This document shows, piece by piece, positions 5,649-13,342 of a stretch of DNA of 13,342 bases. Source of the DNA: Clostridia bacterium (GTDB lineage Bacteria > Bacillota > Clostridia > Oscillospirales > Acutalibacteraceae); contig JAFRZS010000111.1 in NCBI GenBank assembly GCA_017442445.1, forward strand, positions 1 to 13,342. The letters are read 5' to 3'. The stretch's first letter is position 1, and each line of letters starts with the position of its first letter. A program made the translations under genes and the position numbers. The notes under the pieces are model-generated. The model was not told where the DNA came from and ran no database searches. It saw only the letters and a list, made by a program, of their open reading frames with translations.

Positions 5649-5668
5649 AATCCTTCTCATTTTTTAGT

Positions 5669-5697
5669 ATTCTAACATTTTAAACTATAAAAATCAA
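5669..5697 (-). promoter_or_regulatory. Candidate SigA promoter before the small helical gene
   Basis: TTGATT (5697-5692) and TAGAAT (5674-5669) lie 17 bases apart, with a TG at 5677-5676 forming an extended -10 element. The -35 box overlaps the kinase stop codon. The start would be near 5662, about 14 bases before the ATG at 5648. The match is good at the -10 box and moderate at the -35 box. Confidence 0.4.
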
Positions 5698-6629
5698 CCT
5701 TTGACTTTCGGGCCTAAAAATTCACGCAAGAGTGAATCTTCAGGTACCATAACATCATCAATTAAGCTGAATTTTTCAAAGCCTTTGATTATCTCCTGAG
5801 CCTGATTGTAAAATTCGGAATCCTCTTTTACCTCTTTGAGCAACGGTAATGCTATATCTTTGAAAACACACGGCTCATACATATGAGTTGAGTTAATTCT
5901 CATATCCGCAAGGTCTTTGAATGGGAAAAGATATTCCTTTTCACCTCGTCTTACATTCTTCCATAAAGACAGTGTATGCTCAATAGGGCTGTTTCTGAAC
6001 TGATAATCCCTGACCATTCTTCTTGCAAGGCGGAGGTTTTCCCTTCGCATAAGAATTTTCCCTTCATCATAAATTCTTGAAGAAACACTTATATAGATTT
6101 TAAAAAGATTTTCAGGCGGAAGGTAATCGCATATCTGAGGATTCAGCGCGTGTAAACCTTCAACAATAATTACATCATCTTCGCCTATTTTTACTTTTGT
6201 TTTTTCTTCGCTTCTTCCGGGAATTGTGAAATCAAAAAACGGAATTTCACTCTCGCCTTTTTCAATCAGCTCATTGAGTGTTGATATTATAAGCGGAAGA
6301 TCAAGCGACTCCACACACTCAAAATCTCTTGAGCCGTCCTCTAAAATCGGCATTTGACTGATTTCAAGATAATAGTCATCAAGAGATATTCTACAGGCAT
6401 TATGTCCTCGTTTTTTCAACTCTTCAACAAGCTTGTTTGCAGTGGTGGTTTTACCTGACCCACTCGGCCCTGCAAGCATGACAATTTCTCTGCCTTCTCG
6501 CTGACAGATTTTGTCAACTACTGAGCTTATTATATTTTTATATCTTTCTTCACAGGCGGCTATAAATTTTTCGGGATTTGTATTCACCTGTAAATTGATT
6601 GAGTTTAATGTGTTATTTGCTTTCAGCAT
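5694..6629 (-). CDS. Uridine-kinase-like P-loop nucleoside kinase
   Basis: A P-loop kinase of 311 residues. The Walker A motif GPSGSGKT is at 54-61, DDYY at 84-87 (phosphoryl-acceptor side), and the Walker B-like strand IIVEGLHAL at 154-162. The stretch from RRENLRLARRMVRDYQFRNS to NSTHMYE matches the lid and base-binding region of the uridine kinase/phosphoribulokinase family. Many clostridial relatives are about 550 residues, with an N-terminal TGS and tRNA-synthetase-like part; only a 45-residue extension remains here. The likely reaction is phosphorylation of a nucleoside (uridine or cytidine) by a nucleoside triphosphate, but the substrate is inferred. The ATG at 6629 has GAGGAG seven bases upstream, inside the last codons of hemZ, and the genes overlap by 17 bases. 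Confidence 0.88.
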   Translation of the reverse strand: MLKANNTLNSINLQVNTNPEKFIAACEERYKNIISSVVDKICQREGREIVMLAGPSGSGKTTTANKLVEELKKRGHNACRISLDDYYLEISQMPILEDGSRDFECVESLDLPLIISTLNELIEKGESEIPFFDFTIPGRSEEKTKVKIGEDDVIIVEGLHALNPQICDYLPPENLFKIYISVSSRIYDEGKILMRRENLRLARRMVRDYQFRNSPIEHTLSLWKNVRRGEKEYLFPFKDLADMRINSTHMYEPCVFKDIALPLLKEVKEDSEFYNQAQEIIKGFEKFSLIDDVMVPEDSLLREFLGPKVKG

Positions 6630-8091
6630 TATAAAACTCCTCGTAGAATTCTTTAATTCTTGATTTTCTCTCCATCAGAGCATCAAAATTATCAAGATAT
6701 TCATAGGGGTACTTGTAATTGAAAATTCTTTCAATATATGTGCCGTTTGGTTGTTTAAGCTTTGTTACCGAACCTGCGCCCACACCTAAAACAGTATGGC
6801 ATTCTTCCATCATATAGATGTTGTAAAGGCACTCGTATCCGGGTTTACTCCAACCGACATTTTCAAGATTTCCTATGCATCTGCTCTGTCTGTACATATA
6901 GTACGGGAAATATCCGCTTTCATACAAAAGCTTACTTGCAACTTCAAGCATCTGTGCTGTCAGTTTTCCGCTTGACATCTCTGTTTCATTTTCTCTGAAA
7001 AGATTTGACGAACGTTTTAAAGCTAATGTATGTATTGTAATATTTTCGGGATCAAGCTGTATTGTCTGCTTCAATGACTTTTCAAAGCTTCCGAGTGTAT
7101 CTGTCGGAAGTCCTGCAATAAGATCCATATTGATATTATCGTGACCTGCTTCTCTTGCAAGTCTGAACGCCTCAAGTGTACGCAAGGAGCTGTGCTCTCT
7201 GCCGATTTTTTCAAGCACATCATCATTGAAGGTCTGCGGATTGATACTGATTCTTCCGACACCTGCTCTTTTAAGCTCGTTGAGTACAGATGTTGTTATT
7301 GTATCAGGTCTTCCCGCTTCAACTGTATATTCGCTGACAGATGATACATCAAAATTCCTTTCAATTGCATCAAATATCTGTTTGAGCTGTTCTGCATTGA
7401 GTATTGTCGGTGTACCGCCGCCGAAATAAATACTTTCAAGCTTCAGTCCTAAGTCCTTTACGGTTTCACCCAACACATCAATTTCCTTACAGAGATATTC
7501 TGTATATATCGGCATGAGCTTATGTGCATTTTTTATTGAGTGGGAAACGAATGAACAATAACTGCACCTTGTCGGACAAAACGGAATCGAAACATAAAGA
7601 CTTATTGACTCAGGCTTTGAATTTTTTATAATTTTTTCCTCTGCCTTTGCAACATTCAATGCAAGTTCGGTTTTTCTTTCGGAAACTTTAAGTTTTTCGA
7701 TAAAGTATGCCTTTGCTGTTTCTTCGCCAACCTCATCAACGATAGCTGTCATAAGCTTTGAAGGTCTGACACCCGTAAGTATTCCCCAATCGGGTACATA
7801 TCCTGTAATCTCACACAAAGCATCAAACAAATTACGCGCCATCATTATTTCAAGCTCGTCTTCAGTTGAGTCTTTGTCGGCAGTCTGATTCTTGACAACA
7901 GATTCTCCTGACACAGAAACCGTTACAGATATATTATACACATCATCTGCCTGTGATAGACCTGTTATTGCTTTTTTTGAATCTTCTTCATTATCTTCAT
8001 TTGTTACGGTTATCTTTTCATAAGGAAAAAATACTCTGCACAAATTCTCCATTTCGTAATGAAATTTATGATTATCAATTACCAGTATCAT
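6613..8091 (-). CDS. hemZ: HemZ-family radical SAM coproporphyrinogen dehydrogenase-like protein
   Basis: A radical SAM protein of 492 residues. An N-terminal region ending in WGILTGVRPSKL (102-113) is specific to HemZ rather than HemN or HemW. The radical SAM core has the [4Fe-4S] motif with Cys at 172, 176 and 179 (CPTRCSYCSF), and GGGTPT (224-229) for SAM binding. HemZ is annotated as an oxygen-independent coproporphyrinogen III oxidase; many anaerobic Clostridia carry it without a complete haem pathway, so the true substrate is uncertain. No other haem gene is in the window. The ATG at 8091 has AAAGGG six bases upstream; an in-frame TTG at 8109 would overlap the hydrolase stop and lacks a site. 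Its last 17 bases overlap the kinase. Confidence 0.93.
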   Translation of the reverse strand: MILVIDNHKFHYEMENLCRVFFPYEKITVTNEDNEEDSKKAITGLSQADDVYNISVTVSVSGESVVKNQTADKDSTEDELEIMMARNLFDALCEITGYVPDWGILTGVRPSKLMTAIVDEVGEETAKAYFIEKLKVSERKTELALNVAKAEEKIIKNSKPESISLYVSIPFCPTRCSYCSFVSHSIKNAHKLMPIYTEYLCKEIDVLGETVKDLGLKLESIYFGGGTPTILNAEQLKQIFDAIERNFDVSSVSEYTVEAGRPDTITTSVLNELKRAGVGRISINPQTFNDDVLEKIGREHSSLRTLEAFRLAREAGHDNINMDLIAGLPTDTLGSFEKSLKQTIQLDPENITIHTLALKRSSNLFRENETEMSSGKLTAQMLEVASKLLYESGYFPYYMYRQSRCIGNLENVGWSKPGYECLYNIYMMEECHTVLGVGAGSVTKLKQPNGTYIERIFNYKYPYEYLDNFDALMERKSRIKEFYEEFYNAESK

Positions 8092-8105
8092 TATGTTCCC
8101 TTTCT

Positions 8106-8750
8106 TCAATCCGGATAATGCTTATACATTCTTCTTATATATAAATTGCCGTGTCGTTCTTGATCAAGTGTTGTTTCAGGTCCGTGTCCCGATAATACAT
8201 CATAATCACCGTCAAGAGAAACGAGTCTTTTTAAAGTGGCATACATTTCGTTGATATCACCTGTTTTGAAATCTGTTCTTCCGACAGTTTTCTTAAAAAG
8301 TGTATCGCCTGAAAAAATCACTCTTTCAGCTTCGCAGATATAACATACGGAGCCTTTTGAATGTCCGGGAGTTTTCATAACAGATAAAACAGTATCACCG
8401 ATAACTATTTTATCTCCCTCATTCAGAATTATATCAGCAGAGGTTTTTTCAATCGGCACATTACCCGCAAGATACGAAAGATTTTCGTCATCATCGTGAA
8501 GGCATATTTCATCTTCTTCGGCAATACAGATTTTCGCACCTGTGATTTTTTTAACTCTTGCAACTCCTGCAATATGATCAAAATGTCCGTGTGTCAATAA
8601 AATATATTTTATATTTTTACTTTCAACAGCTTCTTTTAACTCACCGTCAAAATGACCCGGGTCAATTATCAGCGATTCTCCGCTTTTTTCGTCTGTTACT
8701 ATATAACAGTTTTCACCCATATCAAAAGAGCTGAAAATTTCTATCTTCAA
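8106..8750 (-). CDS. Metallo-beta-lactamase-fold hydrolase, glyoxalase-II-like
   Basis: A 215-residue hydrolase with the complete metal site of the family: THGHFDH (53-59), H130 in TPGHSKGS, D149 in FSGDTLF and H189 in SGHGPET. Its compact size and the N-terminus KIEIFSSFDMGENCYIV fit the YcbL/glyoxalase-II-like group that hydrolyses thioesters such as S-lactoylglutathione analogues. The substrate is not determined by the sequence. I chose the TTG at 8750 because it lies four bases after the dtd stop and has AGGAAGTGA just upstream, in the last dtd codons. An in-frame ATG at 8807 would overlap dtd by 53 bases and add residues not typical of the family. In Clostridia this gene often follows rel and dtd. 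Confidence 0.92.
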   Translation of the reverse strand: MKIEIFSSFDMGENCYIVTDEKSGESLIIDPGHFDGELKEAVESKNIKYILLTHGHFDHIAGVARVKKITGAKICIAEEDEICLHDDDENLSYLAGNVPIEKTSADIILNEGDKIVIGDTVLSVMKTPGHSKGSVCYICEAERVIFSGDTLFKKTVGRTDFKTGDINEMYATLKRLVSLDGDYDVLSGHGPETTLDQERHGNLYIRRMYKHYPD

Positions 8751-8754
8751 AAAA

Positions 8755-9210
8755 TCACTTCCTGCACCAAATATCTGTATCGTAAATAATTGTAACCGGT
8801 CCGTCATTATGGAGTGCTACATCCATATCGGCACCAAATTCGCCCGTGCCTACATTTTTGATTTCTGCTCTTAATTTGTCTGTAAAATACTCGTAAAGTC
8901 GGTTTGCTTCATCAGGTGCCGCAGATGATGTGAATGACGGTCTGTTGCCTTTTTTGCAATCTGCGCAAAGAGTAAACTGTGATACAACTAAAATATCTCC
9001 GTCAACATCTTTTACGGACAGATTCATTTTTCCGTTTTCATCTTCAAAAACCCTGAGTTTCAACAGCTTCTCAGCAAGAATATCAGCTTCCTTTTCGCTG
9101 TCGCCGTCAACTACTCCGAGCAAAACCATATATCCTTTTCCTATTTCAGACACAAGCTTTCCGTCAACAGAAACGGAGGCTTCACTGACTCTTTGAATTA
9201 CCGCTTTCAT
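8755..9210 (-). CDS. dtd: D-aminoacyl-tRNA deacylase Dtd
   Basis: A 151-residue protein, the standard length for Dtd. It begins MKAVIQRVSEASVSVDG and holds the two active-site signatures: SQFTL (77-81) and the cross-subunit GPVT motif, present here as NDGPVTI (135-141). Dtd is a homodimer that removes D-amino acids, and glycine misloaded on tRNA-Ala, from tRNA using backbone recognition, so it proofreads translation. The ATG at 9210 shares its A with the rel stop codon (TAATG), and its ribosome binding site, GAAAGGG, lies in the last rel codons. This tight junction points to coupled translation with rel. Confidence 0.97.
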   Translation of the reverse strand: MKAVIQRVSEASVSVDGKLVSEIGKGYMVLLGVVDGDSEKEADILAEKLLKLRVFEDENGKMNLSVKDVDGDILVVSQFTLCADCKKGNRPSFTSSAAPDEANRLYEYFTDKLRAEIKNVGTGEFGADMDVALHNDGPVTIIYDTDIWCRK

Positions 9211-11396
9211 TACATTGTTGCCCTTTCTACCATCAGTACACCGTCAATTTTTTCAAGCTTTGCAATAACACTTTTAAGATGCTCTGCACCGTTGACGGTT
9301 ATAGTTATACTCATCATGCATCTTCCGTCTTTGATGCTTCTTGTATTGGTAGCATGAATATTAACTCTCAATGCCGCAATAAGTCCCGAAACATCTGCCA
9401 ACAAACCGAGTCTGCTCAATGCTGTTATCATAAGTGTTGACTGGAATTCTTCCTTGACATTTTTATCCCAGTACGCATTTATCCATCTTTCAGGCTCGTT
9501 GCATAACGGAATTGATTTCGGTACATTTGTGCAATCTCGTTTATGGACCGAAACACCGTGGCCTCTTGTTATAAAGCCTATGATATCATCACCCGGCAGA
9601 GGATTACAGCATCTTGCAAATTTTACAAGACAGTTGTCAACACCCTCTATCACGATACCTTCCGATGATTTTGTTTTCTTTATCGGTTTATGTTCAAGCA
9701 ACTCTGTTTTCGGAGTTGCTTTGTAAGTTTTGGAATAGTCCTCTTTTATCTTCGGCATCATTTTGCTGATACTGATACCGCCGTAACCTATTGCCGCAAA
9801 GAAATCATCCATAGTCTTGCATTTCTGTCTTTCTGCAATTGACATAACAAAAGCTTCAAACTGTTCTTCTGTGAAACGCATATTGTTGCGTTTAAATTCT
9901 CTTTCAAGCTCAAGTCTGCCTTCAATGATATTTTCTTCGCGTTTTTCCTTCTTATACCATGAACGGATTTTTGTTCTTGCCTGACTTGTCTTGACTATTT
10001 TCAGCCAATCTCTGCTGGGGCCCTTACCCTGCTGTGATGAGGTCAGCACATGAACAATTTCGCCTGTTTTCACCTGATAGTCAAGTGATACTATTCTTCC
10101 GTCAACCTTCGCACCCACCATTTTATTACCGACGGCGGAGTGAATCGCATATGCAAAATCTATTACGGTTGCACCGAGAGGCAAACATATAACATCTCCC
10201 TTGGGAGTGAAAACGAAAACTTCTTCGGGTATGAGGTCGGTTTTTATAGTGCTTACAATATCCTCTACATCGCCGCCGTCCGACTGACTTTCAAGCAGCT
10301 GTCTTACCCATACAAGTCGTTCTTCAATTTTTTCCTTGCCGCTGTTCATTCCGATTTTGTATTTCCAATGCGCAGCAACACCGTACTCAGCCGTATGGTG
10401 CATTTCCCATGTTCTTATCTGTACTTCAAAAGGTATTCCCTCTTTATCAAGAACCGTTGTATGCAAGGACTGATACATATTGGGCTTCGGAGTTGAAATA
10501 TAATCCTTGAATCTTCCGAGTATAGGCTGGAACATATCATGAATCATACCGAAGCAGTTATAACATTCTTCAACGGTATTCACAATTATTCTTACTGCAT
10601 ATACATCATAAATTTCGTCAAAGTTTTTATTCTGCATATACATTTTTTTATATATGCCGTGAACACTCTTGATTCGTCCGTCAATCTTTGCATGAGGCAT
10701 GGTCGTATGCACTCTTTCACCAATTTTCATCTTGATGTTTTCAAGAAATTCCATTCTTGTCGTGCTTTGCTTTTCGAGTGATGACTCTATCTCATGATAA
10801 GCTACAGGGTCAAGAAAGCTGATTGATAAATCTTCGAGCTCCTCTTTGATTGCCCTGATACCTAATCTGTGTGCTATCGGTGCATAAATTTCAAGCGTTT
10901 CAAGAGCCTTATCAAGTCGCTTCTGAGGCGGCATAAAACTGAGTGTTCTCATATTATGGATTCTGTCAGCGAGTTTTATGATGATAACTCTTATATCCTT
11001 GTTCATCGCAAGGAGCATTTTTCTGAGATTTTCTGCCTGTACTTCTTCCTTCGTTGACAGCGGAACTTTTCCGAGCTTTGTTACACCGTCAACCAAAAGT
11101 GCGATATCTGTTCCGAAGTCCTGCATAACAGTTTCAATAGAAACATCTGTATCCTCAACAGTGTCATGCAATAATGCCGCTATTACAGAAGATGCGTCCA
11201 TTCCCATATTTGCAAGAATACGCGCTACCGATATAGGATGCGAAACATAATCCTCGCCCGAAAGACGCTTTTGTCCTTCGTGTGCCTTTACAGCAAGTTC
11301 ATACGCTTTATCAATAAGGATTAAATCCTCGGGATTGCAGTTTTTTTCCATTATTGCACGAATTTCAAGAAATTCTTTTTTCAGTGTATCACTCAT
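9210..11396 (-). CDS. rel: Bifunctional (p)ppGpp synthetase/hydrolase Rel
   Basis: A full-length 728-residue stringent-response enzyme. The HD hydrolase domain has R44, H53, H77-D78, E81-D82, D144 and N148, so it looks active. The synthetase domain carries RFKD at 295-298, the RxKD form found in bifunctional Rel/SpoT enzymes rather than ExDD of RelA, and NMYQSLHT (306-313). A TGS domain follows (about 391-453), then a zinc-finger-like region with RCCNPLPGD and HKRDC (about 590-630) and a C-terminal ACT domain. The enzyme makes and degrades (p)ppGpp in response to uncharged tRNA on the ribosome. The ATG at 11396 has a near-perfect AAGGAGG seven bases upstream (11410-11404), inside recJ, and overlaps the recJ end by 8 bases (ATGAGTGA). 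Confidence 0.98.
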   Translation of the reverse strand: MSDTLKKEFLEIRAIMEKNCNPEDLILIDKAYELAVKAHEGQKRLSGEDYVSHPISVARILANMGMDASSVIAALLHDTVEDTDVSIETVMQDFGTDIALLVDGVTKLGKVPLSTKEEVQAENLRKMLLAMNKDIRVIIIKLADRIHNMRTLSFMPPQKRLDKALETLEIYAPIAHRLGIRAIKEELEDLSISFLDPVAYHEIESSLEKQSTTRMEFLENIKMKIGERVHTTMPHAKIDGRIKSVHGIYKKMYMQNKNFDEIYDVYAVRIIVNTVEECYNCFGMIHDMFQPILGRFKDYISTPKPNMYQSLHTTVLDKEGIPFEVQIRTWEMHHTAEYGVAAHWKYKIGMNSGKEKIEERLVWVRQLLESQSDGGDVEDIVSTIKTDLIPEEVFVFTPKGDVICLPLGATVIDFAYAIHSAVGNKMVGAKVDGRIVSLDYQVKTGEIVHVLTSSQQGKGPSRDWLKIVKTSQARTKIRSWYKKEKREENIIEGRLELEREFKRNNMRFTEEQFEAFVMSIAERQKCKTMDDFFAAIGYGGISISKMMPKIKEDYSKTYKATPKTELLEHKPIKKTKSSEGIVIEGVDNCLVKFARCCNPLPGDDIIGFITRGHGVSVHKRDCTNVPKSIPLCNEPERWINAYWDKNVKEEFQSTLMITALSRLGLLADVSGLIAALRVNIHATNTRSIKDGRCMMSITITVNGAEHLKSVIAKLEKIDGVLMVERATM

Positions 11397-13342
11397 CTGC
11401 AATCCTCCTTAAATCAATAAGTACTGACGATTCATTTATATCCGTCTTTTCTGTGTTTGCTATTATATATTCATTATATCCTGATGATGCAATCAGATTT
11501 CTTTCAAGTAAAACCTCAACAGCAACCAGGACTTTTGCATAACAATCTCCGTACATTCCGAGTGTTTTGCAGACTGCAACGGGATTGAAATTAAGATTTT
11601 GTCTTATATATCTGTAAGTTTCTTCAAGAATTTTTCTTTCAGGAAGTAAAAGCTCTGCTTCGTCAGCCGTGATTTTTTCACCGCGTTTGTATTTTTCAAA
11701 AACTCTTTCGCCTTTAATCATTGATGAAAAATCTATTCCTGACAATCTCATGTCACGAACATAGACAGCAGGTTTTACTCTGCCCATATATTCATTCTTT
11801 TCAAGGTTTACTGCTATATCAACAGTATCACCGATTTTATAATCAAACATATCTGCACTAACCCCGAAATACATAGCCTGTATTCTGCTGTTTCCGTGTG
11901 AGAATGTAAGCCTTAAATGTTTTCCGTTTGATACGGGGCAGATGTTTTCAAGTTTCAGATTGAACATTCCGAATATCGGTTCTTCGTTTCCGACTCCGAA
12001 AGGCTCCATGCCTTTAAGGAAATCACAAAGTTCTATATCAATTTCCGAAATATCTATATCGCAATCAAGAACAAGCTCAACGCAGGGCATTTCAATCTCT
12101 CTGAGATTTTCACTTAATTCATTTTTCAGTTTTTCTATGTCGTCACAGCTCAATGAAAATCCTGCCGCTTTGTCGTGACCGCCGAAATTGGAGAACAGAT
12201 GCGACACGGAATTCAGAGCTGAGTGGAGAGAAAAGCCGTCAATGCTTCTGCCCGAGCCTTTTGCTTTATCTTCGTGTCTTGAAATGATTACTGCCGGTTT
12301 TGAAAATCTGTCAACTATCCTTGATGCAACAATACCGATAACACCGTCATGCCAGTCATCACCGTCAGCTACAATTATTTTCTGATATCTGTCAGTTTTG
12401 TGTGAGAGTAATTTTTTCTCAACCTCTGCCGTAATTTTAGATTCCGTTTCATGTCTTCTTATATTTTCTTTACATATCTGTTCTGCTATCTCATCAGCTT
12501 TTGATACATCATCAGTTATAAGAAGCTCCAACGCTGTTTTTGCCGATCCCATTCTTCCTGCCGCATTTATACGGGGTACAATGCCGAATGCAATTGAACC
12601 TGCGGTAATTGCTCTCTGTCCTATGTCAGCACATTTTATAAGCGACACAATTCCTGTTCTCGGAGATTTTTCTATAACCTCAATGCCTTTTTTTACAATA
12701 AGTCTGTTTTCATTTATCATCGGCATAACATCGCCTACAGTACCTACAGCAACAATATCAGCATATTTTTCAAGCACTCTTTCAGAATTTCCGTCAAGTG
12801 CGCAAACCAATTTGAACGCTACACCTACACCCGCAAAGCTCCTGAAATCACCTTTGTAGCCCTCAGTGTTACAATTTAAGACTGCAACTGCCCGAGGTGT
12901 ACTTTCTGAACCTAAATGGTGGTCTGTTATGATTAGATCCATTGATAAGTCTGATATTAACTCAGCAAGGTCAACGGCACCTATTCCGTTATCAACTGTT
13001 ATAATAAGCTGCGTACCGTCTTCATGAAGCTTTCTTATGGCATCTTCATTAAGACCGTAGCCCTCACTCATTCTGTCGGGAATATATGTGTTGACATTTG
13101 CATTATGCTCATTTTTCAGATAGAGATACAAAAGTGCCGTGGCCGTTACTCCGTCGGCATCGTAATCGCCATAAACCGTAATCTTTTCATTTCTTGAAAT
13201 TGCAAGGTTTATTCTGTCAACAGCCTTTTTTATATCATCAAAAAGATATGGGGAAGCCATACCGCAGATATCTTCTTGACATCTTGCAGCACTGAGTACA
13301 GCCTGAACTCTCGGCAGGTCATAATTCTTTTGTATGCTCAAA
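11389..13342 (-). CDS. recJ: Single-stranded-DNA exonuclease RecJ (5' end missing)
   Basis: About 650 codons are present; the reading frame runs off the right edge. The first possible start in the window is an internal TTG at 13341, not a credible start. By comparison with other RecJ proteins, perhaps 20-40 N-terminal residues are missing. Counting from that TTG, the DHH-family motifs are DYDADG (59-64), TVDNGI (115-120) and DHH (140-142). The DHHA1 domain shows FGGHDKAAGFSL, and an OB-like domain follows (FLKGMEPFGVGNEEPIF), with a long helical C-terminus. RecJ is a Mn/Mg-dependent 5'-3' exonuclease acting in recombination, mismatch and base excision repair. It is the most upstream gene visible and its stop overlaps the rel start. 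Confidence 0.96.
   Translation of the reverse strand, partial: LSIQKNYDLPRVQAVLSAARCQEDICGMASPYLFDDIKKAVDRINLAISRNEKITVYGDYDADGVTATALLYLYLKNEHNANVNTYIPDRMSEGYGLNEDAIRKLHEDGTQLIITVDNGIGAVDLAELISDLSMDLIITDHHLGSESTPRAVAVLNCNTEGYKGDFRSFAGVGVAFKLVCALDGNSERVLEKYADIVAVGTVGDVMPMINENRLIVKKGIEVIEKSPRTGIVSLIKCADIGQRAITAGSIAFGIVPRINAAGRMGSAKTALELLITDDVSKADEIAEQICKENIRRHETESKITAEVEKKLLSHKTDRYQKIIVADGDDWHDGVIGIVASRIVDRFSKPAVIISRHEDKAKGSGRSIDGFSLHSALNSVSHLFSNFGGHDKAAGFSLSCDDIEKLKNELSENLREIEMPCVELVLDCDIDISEIDIELCDFLKGMEPFGVGNEEPIFGMFNLKLENICPVSNGKHLRLTFSHGNSRIQAMYFGVSADMFDYKIGDTVDIAVNLEKNEYMGRVKPAVYVRDMRLSGIDFSSMIKGERVFEKYKRGEKITADEAELLLPERKILEETYRYIRQNLNFNPVAVCKTLGMYGDCYAKVLVAVEVLLERNLIASSGYNEYIIANTEKTDINESSVLIDLRRIADE

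Noticed and set aside
7071..7262. A 63-codon minus-strand frame inside hemZ
   Set aside because: It lies wholly within the radical SAM region of hemZ in another frame and its protein shows no domain.
12398..12859. A 153-codon plus-strand reading frame opposite recJ
   Set aside because: It is antisense to the conserved DHH/DHHA1 region of recJ, is Ser/Ile-rich as expected of a complement frame, and has no ribosome binding site or family likeness. The other plus-strand frames in the window are shadows for the same reasons.

Overview
This window reads as chromosomal core DNA of a low-GC, spore-forming Firmicute (class Clostridia; the style suggests an Oscillospirales/Ruminococcus-type gut anaerobe, but family is not provable from this sequence). 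The evidence is the AT-rich codon use, the sporulation genes yabP and yabQ, a HemZ-type radical SAM protein, a SpoVB/MurJ-type flippase next to mazG, and strong AGGAGG-like ribosome binding sites. All genes lie on the minus strand, so transcription runs from high to low coordinates. There are no tRNA or rRNA genes, CRISPR arrays or insertion sequences.

First block (13342 down to 2358): recJ (5' end cut by the window), rel, dtd, a glyoxalase-II-like metallo-hydrolase, hemZ, a uridine-kinase-like P-loop kinase, a small helical protein, a SpoVB/MurJ-like flippase, mazG and an HU gene. From recJ to the kinase the genes overlap or nearly touch, and several ribosome binding sites lie inside the preceding gene, so translation is probably coupled. 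The block ends in an intrinsic terminator just after the HU gene. Two plausible internal SigA-type promoters, before the small helical gene and before mazG, may add transcription part way along. The genes cover DNA repair (RecJ), the stringent response (Rel), tRNA proofreading (Dtd), nucleotide clean-up (MazG) and nucleoid structure (HU).

Second block (2355 down to 271): rqcP, yabP, yabQ, divIC and the S1-domain gene yabR, ending in a perfect 11-bp terminator hairpin. Flippase-mazG-rqcP-yabP-yabQ-divIC-yabR is the order of the Bacillus subtilis yabM-yabR region, here with an HU gene inserted. Housekeeping genes (rqcP, divIC, yabR) flank two spore-cortex genes (yabP, yabQ). The sequence suggests how they are kept apart. 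A perfect 12-bp hairpin with a T-tract, which also covers the yabP ribosome binding site, lies between rqcP and yabP. A SigE-like promoter is threaded through this hairpin so that its own transcript would begin in the loop and lack the 5' arm. A second strong SigA-like promoter inside yabQ could restart vegetative transcription for divIC-yabR.

At the left edge, beyond the terminator, the first 28 codons of a separate gene with a signal peptide are visible, with its own promoter and ribosome binding site. The two longer non-coding stretches (85-325 and 2185-2419) hold promoters, terminators and a pair of small palindromes, described below.
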